Of a DNA stretch of 64,000 nt, positions 8,086 through 18,110 are shown piece by piece. A program made the position numbers and the translations under genes. Where the stretch lies: positions 289,761 to 353,760 of the forward strand of contig NZ_JAIMCG010000003.1 of NCBI RefSeq assembly GCF_019795295.1. The letters are read 5' to 3'. Below the pieces are notes generated by a model. It was not told the origin of the DNA. It saw nothing but the letters and a program-made list of their open reading frames with translations, and did not search any database. Source of the DNA: Cupriavidus sp. AU9028 (lineage in GTDB: Bacteria > Pseudomonadota > Gammaproteobacteria > Burkholderiales > Burkholderiaceae). Numbering within the stretch: the first letter of the stretch is position 1; every line of letters starts with the position of its first letter.

Positions 8086-8117
8086 CGAACTCAACTTTCG
8101 TATCTACAGGAGTATTC

Positions 8118-8816
8118 ATGGAGTGGCTCACCGATATTTTCACGATGCAGTTCCTCACCGCACTGTTGTCGATCATCGTGATCGACCTGGTGCTGGCGGG
8201 CGATAACGCCATCGTGATCGCCCTGGCGGCGCGCAATCTGCCGCCGCATCTGCAGAAGAAAGCCATTATCTGGGGCACGGTGGGCGCGGTCGTGGTGCGC
8301 TCGGCGATGACCATCGGCGTGGTCTGGCTGCTGAAGATCCCGGGCCTGATGCTGGTTGGCGGCCTGGCGCTGGTGTGGATCGCCTACAAGCTGCTGAGCG
8401 ACGACGGCGAGGGTGACGAGCATGGCGCCGGCGCGACGACGCTGGCCGGTGCGATGAAGACCATCATCATCGCCGACGCCGTGATGGGCATCGACAACGT
8501 GCTGGCAGTGGCTGGCGCCGCGCACGGCAGCTTCCTGCTGGTGGTGCTGGGCCTGTTGATCAGCATCCCCATCGTGGTGTGGGGCTCGCGCCTGGTGCTC
8601 AAGCTGATGGCACGTTATCCGGCGATCATCTACATCGGTGCCGGCGTGCTGGCCTTCACGGCCGTCAAGATGATCGAAGGCGAACCGCTGATCAAGCCGT
8701 TCTTCCTGGCCAACCCGATCGTCGGCTGGCTGCTGTACGTGCTGATCATCGGCGGCGTGCTGGGCCTGGGCTATCTGGCGCAGAAGCGCCGTGGCGTGGC
8801 GGCCGAAAGCCAGTAA
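8118..8816 (+). CDS. TerC-family integral membrane protein, probable Mn2+ exporter
   Basis: Seven-helix inner-membrane protein of 232 residues (YjbE/YkoY subgroup of TerC). Two pseudo-symmetric acidic motifs sit in membrane segments: IDLVLAGDNAIVIA near residue 20 and ADAVMGIDNVLAVAGA near residue 120. A charged loop DDGEGDEHG separates the halves. TerC homologues under this riboswitch export Mn2+ or load it onto secreted enzymes. The ATG is preceded at 6 bp by AGGAG. The riboswitch directly upstream is the main evidence for the metal; tellurite resistance, the family's historic name, is not implied. Confidence 0.92.
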   Translation: MEWLTDIFTMQFLTALLSIIVIDLVLAGDNAIVIALAARNLPPHLQKKAIIWGTVGAVVVRSAMTIGVVWLLKIPGLMLVGGLALVWIAYKLLSDDGEGDEHGAGATTLAGAMKTIIIADAVMGIDNVLAVAGAAHGSFLLVVLGLLISIPIVVWGSRLVLKLMARYPAIIYIGAGVLAFTAVKMIEGEPLIKPFFLANPIVGWLLYVLIIGGVLGLGYLAQKRRGVAAESQ

Positions 8817-8872
8817 GCGCAAGCCGCAAGTCGGGCCGGGGCGCGCCCCGCCGGCTTGCCGCGATACCGCAG

Positions 8873-8911
8873 AAAAGCGACCGTGGGACCTTGTCCCCGG
8901 TCGCTTTTTTT
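8873..8911 (+). terminator. Rho-independent terminator after terC
   Basis: AAGCGACC pairs with GGTCGCTT around an inner GGGAC/GTCCC, followed by a run of seven Ts. Confidence 0.93.
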
Positions 8912-9039
8912 GTGGCCGCCGCCATCGCCGGGCCTGGCGGGCGCCCTTGCCCGTCCACCCGGCGCCCGGCTGGCCCATGGGCTAGAATGACGCCCTTGGG
9001 CGGCCTGCGCCGCCACCGTCTACCCGTACTCCAGCGCCG

Positions 9040-9834
9040 ATGAAACAGTATCTCGACTTCATGCGCCATGTGCAGCAGCATGGCACCGACAAGGCCGATC
9101 GCACCGGCACCGGCACGCGTTCGGTGTTCGGCTACCAGATGCGCTTCGATCTGCGCGACGGCTTCCCGGTGGTCACCACCAAGAAGCTGCACCTGAAGTC
9201 GATCATTTATGAACTACTGTGGTTCCTGCAGGGCTCGACCAATGTGCGCTGGTTGCAGGAAAACGGCGTGACGATCTGGGACGAGTGGGCCGACGAGAAC
9301 GGCGAACTCGGACCGATCTATGGCTTCCAGTGGCGCTCGTGGCCGGCGCCGAACGGCCAGAACGTGGACCAGATCTCGGAGCTGATCGCGCAGATCCGCG
9401 CCAACCCGGATTCGCGCCGGCTGATCGTGTCGGCGTGGAACGTCGGCGACATCCCGCAGATGAAGCTGCCCCCCTGCCACGCGTTCTTCCAGTTCTATGT
9501 GGCCGATGGGCGGCTGTCGTGCCAGCTGTACCAGCGCAGCGCCGACATTTTCCTGGGCGTGCCCTTCAATATCGCCAGCTATGCGCTGCTGACGCACATG
9601 GTCGCGCAGCAGACCGGACTCGAAGTCGGCGACTTCGTCTGGACCGGGGGCGACTGCCATATCTACAGCAACCACCAGGAACAGGTGCGCATGCAGCTCG
9701 AACGCGAGCCGCGCCCGCTGCCCCGGCTGGTGATCCGCCGCAAGCCGGAGTCGATCTTCGATTACCGCTACGAGGACTTCGAGCTGGAGGGCTACGACCC
9801 GCATCCGGCCATCAAGGCACCGGTGGCCGTATGA
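9040..9834 (+). CDS. thyA: Thymidylate synthase ThyA
   Basis: Makes dTMP from dUMP using methylene-tetrahydrofolate, releasing dihydrofolate. At 264 residues it is exactly the length of E. coli ThyA. The catalytic Cys146 is in [11 protein letters not shown], and [28 protein letters not shown] and [19 protein letters not shown] are all present. Its stop overlaps the start of folA (ATGA), coupling production of the enzyme that consumes folate with the one that regenerates it. Confidence 0.98.
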   Translation: MKQYLDFMRHVQQHGTDKADRTGTGTRSVFGYQMRFDLRDGFPVVTTKKLHLKSIIYELLWFLQGSTNVRWLQENGVTIWDEWADENGELGPIYGFQWRSWPAPNGQNVDQISELIAQIRANPDSRRLIVSAWNVGDIPQMKLPPCHAFFQFYVADGRLSCQLYQRSADIFLGVPFNIASYALLTHMVAQQTGLEVGDFVWTGGDCHIYSNHQEQVRMQLEREPRPLPRLVIRRKPESIFDYRYEDFELEGYDPHPAIKAPVAV

Positions 9835-10325
9835 CGCTGCTGACCCTGATTGTCGCCCGCGCCCGCAACGGCGTGATCGGGCGGGACAACACCCTGCCGT
9901 GGCGCCTGCCCGAGGATCTGGCGCATTTCAAGCGGACCACGATGGGCGCGCCCGTCATCATGGGGCGCAAGACCTGGGAGTCGATTGGCCGCCCCCTGCC
10001 CGGCCGCCGCAATATCGTGGTGAGCCGCAACCCGGACCTGCGCATCGAGGGATGCGAGACGGCGGCCTCGCTGGAGGACGCGCTGCGTCTATGCGTCGGT
10101 GTCGACAACGTGTTCCTGATCGGCGGCGCCCAGTTGTACGAGCAAGCGCTGCCCAGCGCCGACCGGCTGGTCATCACCGAGATCGACGCGGACATCGAGG
10201 GCGATGCCTTCTTCCCGGCCATCGATCCGAAGGAATGGGTGGTCACCGAGCGGGAGACGCATCGGTCCGAGACAAACGGCTTCGATTATGCGTTCGTGAC
10301 TTACGAGCGGCCGCCGGAGTATTGA
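9831..10325 (+). CDS. folA: Dihydrofolate reductase
   Basis: NADPH-dependent reduction of the dihydrofolate released by ThyA. The 164-residue protein carries the substrate-site block [20 protein letters not shown], the NADPH motif [18 protein letters not shown], and [13 protein letters not shown]. The start is fixed by the four-base overlap with thyA. Trimethoprim-sensitive type by general appearance; no plasmid-type features. Confidence 0.97.
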   Translation: MTLLTLIVARARNGVIGRDNTLPWRLPEDLAHFKRTTMGAPVIMGRKTWESIGRPLPGRRNIVVSRNPDLRIEGCETAASLEDALRLCVGVDNVFLIGGAQLYEQALPSADRLVITEIDADIEGDAFFPAIDPKEWVVTERETHRSETNGFDYAFVTYERPPEY

Positions 10326-10398
10326 GCGGCGGGCCCGGCCGGAGCAGAAGAGGCCGCGGTAGATCGCACGGCACTGCCGCATCGGACGCGCCCCGCCC

Positions 10399-11769
10399 TC
10401 AAGCCCCCGCGATCGTCATCTGCTCGATCAGGATCGAGCCCGTTTCCTTGGTGCCGCGCACCAGCGTATCCGCGCCAATTCCGACGATCTGGCGGAACAT
10501 CTCGGCCATATTGCCGGCGATGGTGATTTCCTCGACCGGATACTGGATCACGCCGTTCTCCACCCAATAGCCGGCCGCGCCGCGCGAATAGTCGCCCGTC
10601 ACGTAGTTGACGCCCTGCCCCATCAGTTCGGTCACCAGCAGCCCGGTCCCCATCTTGCGCAGCATGCCCTCGAAGTCGTCCTCGGGGCGGGTCAGCTTGC
10701 TGGTCAGCGACAGGTTGTGCGAGCCGCCGGCATTGCCGGTGGTCTTCATGCCGAGCTTGCGTGCCGAATAGGTGGACAGGAAATAGCCCTCCACCACGCC
10801 GTCGCGCACCACGTCGCGCGCCTGGGTGCGCACGCCTTCCTCGTCGAAGGGGGCGCTGCCCATTGCGCCGGGCAGATGCGGCTGCTCGTGGATATCGATA
10901 TGGGGTGCGAACACCGCCTTGCCCAGGGTGTCGTACAGGAAGGTGGACTTGCGATACAGCGCGCCGCCCGACACCGCCTGCACGAAGGCGCCCAGCAGGC
11001 CGGCGGCGAGCGGGGCCTCGAACAGCACCGGGCAGCGCCGCGTCGACAGCTTGCGCGCATTCAGCCGCGCCAGCGCGCGTTCGGCGGCATAGCGGCCGAT
11101 GTCCTCTGGCCGGGCGAGCGCGGTGGGAGCACGCCTGGACGAATACCAGTCGTCGCGCTGCATGCCGCTGCCCGAACCCGCGATGGGCGCGCAGGAGACG
11201 AAATGGCGCGAATACGGATAGCCGCCGACGAAGCCGCGCGTGGTCGCGAGCACGAACTGCGAGTGCTGTGCCGACACGCTGGCGCCGTCGCTGTTGCGAA
11301 TGCGTGGAGAAACCGCGAAGGCGGCCGACTCGGCGCGGCGGGCGATGTCGATCGCCTGCTCGGCATCGATGTCCCACGGATGGAACAGGTCCAGGTCGCG
11401 CGGCTCGCGCTCCAGCAGCTCCTCTTCGGCCAGCCCGGCGCACTCGTCCTCGGCGGTGAAGCGCGCGATGTTGTAGGCCGCCTCGGCGGTCGCCCGCAGC
11501 GCCGCCGAGGAGAAATCGGAGGTGCTGGCGTTGCCGCGCCGCTTGCCGATCAGCACGGTCACGCCCACCACCTTGTCCCGGTTCTGCTCGATGGTCTCGA
11601 CCTCGCCCTTGCGCACCGTCACCGACAGGCCGCTGCCCTCCGAGATCTCGGTGGCGGCGTCGGTCGCGCCCAGCTCGCGGGCCACGCGGAGCACTTCCGC
11701 GGCCATCTCGCTCAGCTGAGCCTGGGTGTAGGTGAAATGGGCGTTCGTGTCGAGAATGCGTTCGGTCAT
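10399..11769 (-). CDS. pmbA: PmbA/TldE, TldD-partner metalloprotease subunit
   Basis: Subunit of the TldD/TldE protease that degrades unfolded peptides and matures peptides such as microcin B17; TldD, which holds the zinc site, is not in the window. The 456 residues match the PmbA length. The N-terminal part has LGATDAATEISEGSGLSVTVRKGEVETI, and the C-terminal part has TGDYSRGAAGYWVENG, YPVEEITIAGNM and TGSILIEQMTIAGA, all family hallmarks. It is divergent from darP (134 bp between starts), an arrangement kept in many beta- and gammaproteobacteria. Confidence 0.96.
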   Translation of the reverse strand: MTERILDTNAHFTYTQAQLSEMAAEVLRVARELGATDAATEISEGSGLSVTVRKGEVETIEQNRDKVVGVTVLIGKRRGNASTSDFSSAALRATAEAAYNIARFTAEDECAGLAEEELLEREPRDLDLFHPWDIDAEQAIDIARRAESAAFAVSPRIRNSDGASVSAQHSQFVLATTRGFVGGYPYSRHFVSCAPIAGSGSGMQRDDWYSSRRAPTALARPEDIGRYAAERALARLNARKLSTRRCPVLFEAPLAAGLLGAFVQAVSGGALYRKSTFLYDTLGKAVFAPHIDIHEQPHLPGAMGSAPFDEEGVRTQARDVVRDGVVEGYFLSTYSARKLGMKTTGNAGGSHNLSLTSKLTRPEDDFEGMLRKMGTGLLVTELMGQGVNYVTGDYSRGAAGYWVENGVIQYPVEEITIAGNMAEMFRQIVGIGADTLVRGTKETGSILIEQMTIAGA

Positions 11770-11902
11770 CAGTCAGTCAGGCGGTGGGAGGTTGGCAAGC
11801 CGATCCGTGGTCGGAGGCAACGGCTGTGTGCGGTGCGGTGCCGGGTGCCGGTTCGAAGACAGGCCGGACACAAAATCCAAGCGGCAATCATAGCAAGATA
11901 AA

Positions 11903-12538
11903 ATGCCGCCCATGACGCGATCATCCCGCAACCCATCCCGTACCGGGGGATTCCCCGGCGCTTTCTCGCCCGAACCGGAAGACGAGGAACCGAAAAGCAA
12001 ATCGCAGCGCAAGCGAGACATGCACGCGCTGCAGGACCTCGGCACCGAACTGGAGGCGCTGCCCAAGGACCGGCTGGCGCGCGTGCCGATGCCCGAGGCG
12101 CTGCACGATGCCATTCACGAGGCACGCCGCATCAACAGCCACGAAGGCAAGCGCCGCCAGATGCAGTATGTCGGCAAGATCATGCGCGGCCTGGACGACG
12201 ACGAAGTCGAGGCGATCCGCCGCGCGCTGGAAGGCTTCAAGGGCACCAGCAAGGCCGAAACCGCCCGGCTGCACCTGATCGAGCGCTGGCGCGAGATGCT
12301 GCTGCGCGACGACGATGCGCTGACCCGCTTTCTGGCGGAGCATCCCGGCGTCGACGTGCAATCGATGCGCAACCTGATCCGCGGTGCCCGCCGCGAGCAG
12401 CAGCAGAACAAGCCGCCGCGCAATTTCCGCGAGCTGTTCCAGGCGATCAAGCAGGCCCTCGAAGCCCGTGGCGCGAACGAGGCCACGGACGAAGCGAGCG
12501 CCGCCGACGCAGACCAGGACGACCAGGATCGACCATGA
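11903..12538 (+). CDS. darP: DarP (YjgA), 50S ribosome assembly factor
   Basis: Dual-action ribosome assembly protein that promotes late 50S maturation. The 211-residue product has the family's [16 protein letters not shown] start, then [19 protein letters not shown] and a helical bundle up to [12 protein letters not shown]. The C-terminal extension is acidic and repetitive ([19 protein letters not shown]). An internal ATG at 11912 is an alternative start. Its stop overlaps the mog start by four bases. Confidence 0.93.
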   Translation: MPPMTRSSRNPSRTGGFPGAFSPEPEDEEPKSKSQRKRDMHALQDLGTELEALPKDRLARVPMPEALHDAIHEARRINSHEGKRRQMQYVGKIMRGLDDDEVEAIRRALEGFKGTSKAETARLHLIERWREMLLRDDDALTRFLAEHPGVDVQSMRNLIRGARREQQQNKPPRNFRELFQAIKQALEARGANEATDEASAADADQDDQDRP

Positions 12539-13185
12539 CCGACACCAGCAAGCCAGCGACCCATCCCGTGCAGCGCCGCCATCCCGACGAACTGGTGGTG
12601 GGCTTCGTTTCGATCTCCGACCGCGCCTCCTCTGGCACCTATCGGGACGAGGGCATCCCCGCCCTGCGCGACTGGTTCACCGGCACCATCACGTCGCCAT
12701 GGCAGGCGGTGGAGCGTCTGATTCCCGACGAGCAGGAGCAGATCTCCCGCACGCTGATCGAGCTGGTCGATGTGGCAGGTTGCGATCTGGTGCTGACCAC
12801 GGGGGGCACTGGCCCGGCCCGGCGCGACGTGACGCCGGAAGCGACGCTGGCCGTCGCGACCAAGGAAATGCCCGGCTTCGGCGAGCAGATGCGCCAGGTC
12901 AGCCTGCATTTCGTGCCCACCGCGATCCTGTCCCGGCAGGTCGCCGTGATTCGCGAGACCGCCAGCCGGGCGGCGCTGATCATCAACCTGCCCGGCCAGC
13001 CGCGCGCCATCCGCGAGACGCTGGAAGGGCTGCGCGGCGACGACGGCAAGGCGATCGTGCAAGGGGTGTTCGCCGCGGTGCCCTATTGCATCGACCTGAT
13101 CGGCGGACCCTACGTCGAGACCAACGAAGCGGTGGTCAAGGCCTGGCGCCCCAAGCACGCGATCCGGCCCAAGTCACAGGGCTGA
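12535..13185 (+). CDS. mog: Molybdopterin adenylyltransferase Mog
   Basis: Adenylates molybdopterin before molybdate insertion. The 216-residue protein has the MogA fold with [19 protein letters not shown] near residue 22, the substrate loop [16 protein letters not shown] near 85, and the product-like [15 protein letters not shown]. About 20 extra N-terminal residues precede the core. Translationally coupled to darP, with no functional link known. Confidence 0.95.
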   Translation: MTDTSKPATHPVQRRHPDELVVGFVSISDRASSGTYRDEGIPALRDWFTGTITSPWQAVERLIPDEQEQISRTLIELVDVAGCDLVLTTGGTGPARRDVTPEATLAVATKEMPGFGEQMRQVSLHFVPTAILSRQVAVIRETASRAALIINLPGQPRAIRETLEGLRGDDGKAIVQGVFAAVPYCIDLIGGPYVETNEAVVKAWRPKHAIRPKSQG

Positions 13186-13234
13186 CCGCGGGCGATGACG
13201 CGGGCGCCGCCGGGGTGCCCGCTACCCTGGGCAA

Positions 13235-14116
13235 TTAGCGCAAGCCGAGATAGAGCCCTACCGGCACGAACACCACTGCGGCGATATTGCCCAGCAACAC
13301 GATCGACGCCACCTGATCCGGCTCCTGCCGGTAGTGGTCCGCCACCAGGAAGTTGAGCACCGCCGGCGGCAGCGCGGCGAAGACGAACAGCAAGCCGCGC
13401 TGCAGTTCGGTCAACGGCACCACCGCGGCCAGCAGCAGCGCACAGGCGATGCCGGTCAGCGGACAGACGATCGCCCCGGCCAGCCCCATCCCCCAGTTGC
13501 GCAGGCTGACATCCTTCATCCGCACCCCCAGCGCGAACAGCATCAGCGGCACGGTTGCATCCCCCAGCAGGCGGATCGACTGGTAGACCGGTTCGGGCAA
13601 CGCGAACCAGGGCCTGGCCAGCGACAGCGCCACGCCGGCGGCAGTGGCCAGCACCATCGGATTGCGGGCGATGCGCGCCATCGACGCATGCCGGTCGACG
13701 ATGCGCATGCCCAGCGTGAAATGCATCAGGTTGGACGCGGCGAACAGCGCCACGGCCGGCGCCAGCCCGGCGGGACCGAAGGCGAACACCGACAGCGGCA
13801 ACCCCATGTTCCCCGAGTTGTTGAACATCATCGGCGGCACGAAGGTGCGCGGATCGACCCGCAGCCAGCGGGCCACCGCCCAGGCGAGCAGCCCCGAACC
13901 GAGCACGACCGCCACCGCGCAGGCCAGCAAAGGCAGCTGGTCGGCCAGCACGAAGTCCTTGCTGATGAAGGCGGACACCACCAGCAGCGGCGCGATCACG
14001 TCCAGCGTGGCGCGGTTGATGCCCGTCATGTCGGGCTGGGCGCGTCTGCCATACCACCAGCCGATCAGGATGATCAGGATGACGGGTGTGATGATGGAAA
14101 CGATACGGGCGAACAT
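13235..14116 (-). CDS. AEC (auxin efflux carrier) family permease
   Basis: Inner-membrane protein of 293 residues with about ten predicted helices. The family patterns are MFNNSGNMGLPLSVFAFG near residue 100 and ATVPLMLFALGVRM near 190; bacterial members move dicarboxylates such as malate or other organic acids. The start MFARIVSIITPVILIILIGWW at 14116 is chosen over an upstream in-frame start because the upstream codons run into the REP-like repeat. It is convergent with mog. The substrate cannot be told from sequence. Confidence 0.88.
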   Translation of the reverse strand: MFARIVSIITPVILIILIGWWYGRRAQPDMTGINRATLDVIAPLLVVSAFISKDFVLADQLPLLACAVAVVLGSGLLAWAVARWLRVDPRTFVPPMMFNNSGNMGLPLSVFAFGPAGLAPAVALFAASNLMHFTLGMRIVDRHASMARIARNPMVLATAAGVALSLARPWFALPEPVYQSIRLLGDATVPLMLFALGVRMKDVSLRNWGMGLAGAIVCPLTGIACALLLAAVVPLTELQRGLLFVFAALPPAVLNFLVADHYRQEPDQVASIVLLGNIAAVVFVPVGLYLGLR

Positions 14117-14182
14117 AGGGGGCAGATGGGCGCGACCGGCGGACCGGTTCGTCAGTCCCTTGCGGTACCGGCCAGTCGCTGG

Positions 14183-14276
14183 GTCCCCGCCTGCGCGGGG
14201 ACGACAGGAGAAGCGCCACGGTGGCGCAAAGCAAGAGAGATCGATCAACCGTCGTCCCCGCGCACACGGGGACGAC
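14183..14276. repeat. Pair of REP-like palindromes in inverted orientation
   Basis: GTCCCCGC-CTGC-GCGGGGAC (14183-14202) and GTCGTCCCCG-CGCACA-CGGGGACGAC (14251-14276) are related palindromes about 50 bp apart, in the gap between orn and the AEC permease. Repeats of this CGTCCCCGC type are common between genes in Burkholderiales and Xanthomonadales. Confidence 0.8.
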
Positions 14277-14284
14277 GGAGGCGG

Positions 14285-14938
14285 TTAACCGGCGGTGGCG
14301 GCCTCGCCCGGCGCGGTGTCCTGGCTGGAGCGGATGAAGTGGGTGCGGTAGTAGCGCAGCTCCTCGATCGACTCGAGGATGTCGGCCAGCGCGGTATGCA
14401 GCTGGCGCTTGACGAAGCCCTTGTGGATGGCCGGCTCCCAGCGCTTGCACAGCTCCTTCAGGGTCGAGACATCGAGGTTGCGGTAATGGAAGAACGCCTC
14501 CAGCTTCGGCATGTAGCGCGCCATGAAGCGGCGATCCTGGCAGATCGAATTGCCGCACATCGGCGACTTGCCGGCCGGCACCCAGCGCTTGAGGAAGGCC
14601 AGCAGCTCGGCTTCGGCCTGCGCTTCGGTCAGCGTCGAGGCGCGCACCTTGTCGATCAGGCCGGAGCGGCCATGGGTGCCCTTGTTCCAGTTGTCCATGC
14701 CGTCGAGTACCGCGTCGCTCTGATGGATCACCAGCACCGGACCCTCGGCCAGGATGTGCAGCTCGGAGTCGGTGACGACCACCGCCACCTCGATGATGCG
14801 GTCGTTCTCGGGCGACAGACCGGTCATCTCCATGTCGAGCCAGATCAGGTTGTTCTCGCTCTTGACCGACCTGGCCGCGGGGGCCTGCGGCTGGCTGGAG
14901 GAATCGGAGGCGGGGCTGGTGGTGGATTCGGTTTGCAT
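14285..14938 (-). CDS. orn: Oligoribonuclease
   Basis: DEDDh 3'-5' exonuclease that finishes RNA decay by cutting dinucleotides, including pGpG from c-di-GMP turnover. Catalytic motifs are [11 protein letters not shown] near residue 35, then [15 protein letters not shown] and [18 protein letters not shown]. The 217 residues are about 30 longer than E. coli Orn because of a Ser/Ala/Pro/Gln-rich N terminus; an internal start after it cannot be excluded. Confidence 0.96.
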   Translation of the reverse strand: MQTESTTSPASDSSSQPQAPAARSVKSENNLIWLDMEMTGLSPENDRIIEVAVVVTDSELHILAEGPVLVIHQSDAVLDGMDNWNKGTHGRSGLIDKVRASTLTEAQAEAELLAFLKRWVPAGKSPMCGNSICQDRRFMARYMPKLEAFFHYRNLDVSTLKELCKRWEPAIHKGFVKRQLHTALADILESIEELRYYRTHFIRSSQDTAPGEAATAG

Positions 14939-15087
14939 CGGTGCAGATTGGTTCGACGAACGGGTTCGGCCGGGGCGGCACGGCGCGCAGCGCAGCTGGC
15001 GCGCGCGAGGACCATCCGGCGCGAGGACTTATAATTCTCGCATACCGGGGCGCCGCGCCCCACGCCAGCCAACCAGGCAAGGATCCG

Positions 15088-16335
15088 ATGTTCACTCTGC
15101 TTTTTCTCGTCGCCCTCGTGGTGATGGTGCTCACCAAGCTGTGGCTTGCCGCGCGGCAGGTGCGGCATGTCGGTCAGCACCGGGACACGGTGCCCGCCCG
15201 CTTCGCGGAAACGATTACCGTGGAGGCCCATCGCAAGGCCGCCGACTACACCATTGCCCGCACGCGGCTGTCGATGCTGGAAGTGCTGGCCGGGGCGGCG
15301 GTGCTGATCGGCTTCACGCTGCTGGGCGGCCTGCAGTGGCTCAACCAGTTCTGGATGTCGGTCTTCGGCCCCGGTTACGCCTATGGCGTGGCGCTGATCG
15401 CCAGCGTCGCCGCGATCGGCGGGCTGGCCGAACTGCCCTTCACGCTGTACGCCCAGTTCGGCATCGAGCAGCGCTTCGGCTTCAACCGGATGACCTGGAA
15501 GCTGTGGCTGGCCGATTCGATCAAGATGCTGGCGGTGGCGGCCGTGCTCGGCCTGCCCCTGCTGCTGGCGGTGCTGTGGCTGATGGACCGGGCCGGCCAG
15601 TGGTGGTGGCTGTGGACCTGGGTGGTCTGGATGGCCTTCAATCTGGTGCTGCTGGTGATCTTCCCGACCTTCATCGCGCCGCTGTTCAACAAGTTCGAGC
15701 CGCTGTCGGACGAAGGACTGAAGCAGCGCATCGAGGCGCTGATGCGCCGCTGCGGCTTCGCCAGCAAGGGGCTGTTCGTGATGGACGGCTCGCGCCGCAG
15801 CGCCCATGGCAACGCCTATTTCACCGGCTTCGGTGCCGCCAAGCGGATCGTCTTCTTCGACACGCTGCTCTCGCGCCTGGACGGCGACGAGATCGAGGCG
15901 GTGCTGGCGCACGAACTGGGGCACTTCAAGCGCCGCCATATCCTCAAGCGCATCGTGGTCACCTTCGCGCTGAGCCTGCTGTTTCTCGCCCTGCTGGGCT
16001 GGCTCTCCACGCAAGCCTGGTTCTATACCGGACTGGGCGTGCTGCCCAATCTGCTCTCGGACAGCCACGCGCTGGCGCTGGTGCTGTTCTTCCTGACCCT
16101 GCCGGTCTTCACCTTCCTGCTCGGGCCGCTGTCGAGCCTGTCGTCGCGCCGCCACGAGTTCGAGGCCGATGCGTTCGCCGCCGAGCATGCCAGCGCGTCG
16201 CACCTGGTGTCGGCGCTGGTCAAGCTGTACAAGGACAACGCCTCGACGCTGACGCCGGACCCGCTGTACAGCGCGTTCTACTATTCGCATCCCCCGGCCG
16301 CGCAGCGCATCGACCGCCTGCTGTCGCACGCATGA
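15088..16335 (+). CDS. M48 family zinc metallopeptidase, Ste24/CAAX-protease-like
   Basis: Integral membrane protease of 415 residues. The zinc site H275-E-L-G-H279 lies in [12 protein letters not shown], with the third ligand glutamate in [15 protein letters not shown] near 365. Several hydrophobic segments precede it, as in Ste24/HtpX relatives. Bacterial members probably act in membrane-protein quality control; there is no CAAX substrate in bacteria. Start at 15088 ([14 protein letters not shown]) gives a membrane-spanning N terminus. Its stop overlaps the rsgA start. Confidence 0.93.
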   Translation: MFTLLFLVALVVMVLTKLWLAARQVRHVGQHRDTVPARFAETITVEAHRKAADYTIARTRLSMLEVLAGAAVLIGFTLLGGLQWLNQFWMSVFGPGYAYGVALIASVAAIGGLAELPFTLYAQFGIEQRFGFNRMTWKLWLADSIKMLAVAAVLGLPLLLAVLWLMDRAGQWWWLWTWVVWMAFNLVLLVIFPTFIAPLFNKFEPLSDEGLKQRIEALMRRCGFASKGLFVMDGSRRSAHGNAYFTGFGAAKRIVFFDTLLSRLDGDEIEAVLAHELGHFKRRHILKRIVVTFALSLLFLALLGWLSTQAWFYTGLGVLPNLLSDSHALALVLFFLTLPVFTFLLGPLSSLSSRRHEFEADAFAAEHASASHLVSALVKLYKDNASTLTPDPLYSAFYYSHPPAAQRIDRLLSHA

Positions 16336-17303
16336 GCGCCGCTTCCCGCAAGCGAGGCGGCGCCTCCGGCAATGGCGGCGACCAGAAGCCGGCGCGGCTT
16401 GCCGCCCTGATCGTCGCGGCGCATGGCCGCCACTATGTGATCGAGCTGCAGGACGAGGCACGCACGCGCCTGCACGGCTTTCCGCGCGGCAAGAAAAGCG
16501 ACTGCGCGGTGGGCGACCACGTCATGGTGGAAATGACGGCGGCCGATCAGTGCGTGATCGTCGAGGTCCGGGAACGCCGCAACCTGCTGCACCGCTCGGA
16601 CCAGTTCAAGTCCAAGCTGCTCGCCGCCAATATCGACCAGGTCGCCATCGTGCTGGCGACCGAGCCCGGCTTCTCCGAGGATCTGCTGGGACGGGCGCTG
16701 GTCGCCGCCGAGGCGCTGGGCATCCGCCCGCTGGTGCTGCTCAACAAGGTCGATCTGACCGCGCGCCTGGCCGAAGCGCAGGGCCGGCTGGACCTCTATC
16801 GCGAGCTTGGCTACGACACGCTCGCGCTATCGGTGCACGGCGATCCCGACGGCGCGCGCGCCCTGCTGCAGCCGCAGCTGGCCGGCAAGGCGACCATCCT
16901 GATCGGGCAGTCCGGCATGGGCAAGTCGTCGCTGCTGAACCTGCTGATTCCGGGCGTCGAGGCCCAGACCCGCGAAATCTCCGCCAAGCTCGATTCGGGC
17001 AAGCACACCACCACCTTCACCCGCCTCTATCACCTGCCGGCGGAATGGGGCCAGGGCGGCGCGCTGATCGACTCGCCGGGCTTCCAGGAGTTTGGCCTGC
17101 ACCATCTGTCCGAAGGGATGCTGGAGCGCGCCTTCCCGGAATTCCGGCCGCGGCTGACCGCGTGCCGCTTCTACAACTGCCATCATCTGAACGAGCCGGG
17201 CTGCGGCGTGCTGGAGGCCGTGCAGACCGGCCAGATCTCGCCGCGCCGGCATCAGCTGTACGCGCAGCTGGTGCACGAGGCGAGCCAGCAGAAGCCCTGG
17301 TAG
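16332..17303 (+). CDS. rsgA: Ribosome small-subunit-dependent GTPase RsgA
   Basis: GTPase that checks and releases factors from the maturing 30S subunit. The 323 residues show an OB fold ([19 protein letters not shown]), a circularly permuted G domain with NKVDL before [12 protein letters not shown] and [10 protein letters not shown], and a C-terminal zinc knuckle [16 protein letters not shown]. The ATG overlaps the preceding protease stop by four bases, so the two are co-translated. Confidence 0.97.
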   Translation: MSAASRKRGGASGNGGDQKPARLAALIVAAHGRHYVIELQDEARTRLHGFPRGKKSDCAVGDHVMVEMTAADQCVIVEVRERRNLLHRSDQFKSKLLAANIDQVAIVLATEPGFSEDLLGRALVAAEALGIRPLVLLNKVDLTARLAEAQGRLDLYRELGYDTLALSVHGDPDGARALLQPQLAGKATILIGQSGMGKSSLLNLLIPGVEAQTREISAKLDSGKHTTTFTRLYHLPAEWGQGGALIDSPGFQEFGLHHLSEGMLERAFPEFRPRLTACRFYNCHHLNEPGCGVLEAVQTGQISPRRHQLYAQLVHEASQQKPW

Positions 17304-17312
17304 CCGCGCGGC

Positions 17313-18047
17313 CTACCCCATCCGCAACCCCGACACCAGCATCGCCACGCCGGACAACGTCAGCAGCGTCAGCACGATCCGCCGGAAGGCCGCTTCATCC
17401 AGATGCCGGTACAGCCGGCTGCCCAGCAGCACCGGCACCAGCACCGCGGCGGCGACGATCGCGAACATCGGCACGGTGTCGGCGGAGACGGCACCGGTGC
17501 CGAGGTACACCAGCATCGTCGCCGCCAGGATGGTGAGGTTGAAGTTCTGGATCACCGAGCGCTGGCGGTCCTTGGGCAGGCCGCGCAGGGTGCACCACAG
17601 CGTCGGCACCGCGCCGCTGAATCCGCCGATCCCGCTCATCGCCCCGCCGATGACACCGGCCGCGCCATCGGCCGCCCTGCCGCCCCAGCGCACGGCCGGC
17701 AGCCGCGGGGCGAACAGCATCGCCGGGCACCACAGCAGCAGAAAGGCGCCGAAGACCAGCTTGAACAGCCGCATGTCCAGATACGGCAGGATCGCCACAC
17801 CCAGCGGAATGCCGAGCAGCCCGCCGGCGAGGAAGGGGAGCAGCGCGCGTGCATCGAAGCCGCGCCGTACCCGGACGGCGGCGATGATCTGGCCGACCAG
17901 GCTGCCAAACAAGGTCAGGCTGGCCGCCAGCCGGGGCTCGAGCGTCCACGCCCACAGCGACATCGCGGTCAGCCCGAAGGCGAACCCGGACAAGCCCTGC
18001 ACGAAGCCGCCCGCGGCTGCGCCGAGCGCGACGATCAAGTACTCCAT
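17313..18047 (-). CDS. TauE/SafE-family sulfite/organosulfonate exporter-like membrane protein
   Basis: Eight-helix permease of 244 residues with two repeated halves: GFVQGLSGFAFGLTAM at the N terminus and IGGAMSGIGGFSGAVPTLW near residue 140, the paired glycine-rich motifs of the TauE/SafE family. Members export sulfite, sulfoacetate or related anions, but assignments by family alone are unreliable. It is convergent with rsgA, only 9 bp away. Confidence 0.88.
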   Translation of the reverse strand: MEYLIVALGAAAGGFVQGLSGFAFGLTAMSLWAWTLEPRLAASLTLFGSLVGQIIAAVRVRRGFDARALLPFLAGGLLGIPLGVAILPYLDMRLFKLVFGAFLLLWCPAMLFAPRLPAVRWGGRAADGAAGVIGGAMSGIGGFSGAVPTLWCTLRGLPKDRQRSVIQNFNLTILAATMLVYLGTGAVSADTVPMFAIVAAAVLVPVLLGSRLYRHLDEAAFRRIVLTLLTLSGVAMLVSGLRMG

Positions 18048-18110
18048 GGTTCCCCCATTGCGACGGCACGCCGCGTGCTATGGTGACGCCATGGGACACC
18101 GCACGCGCCG

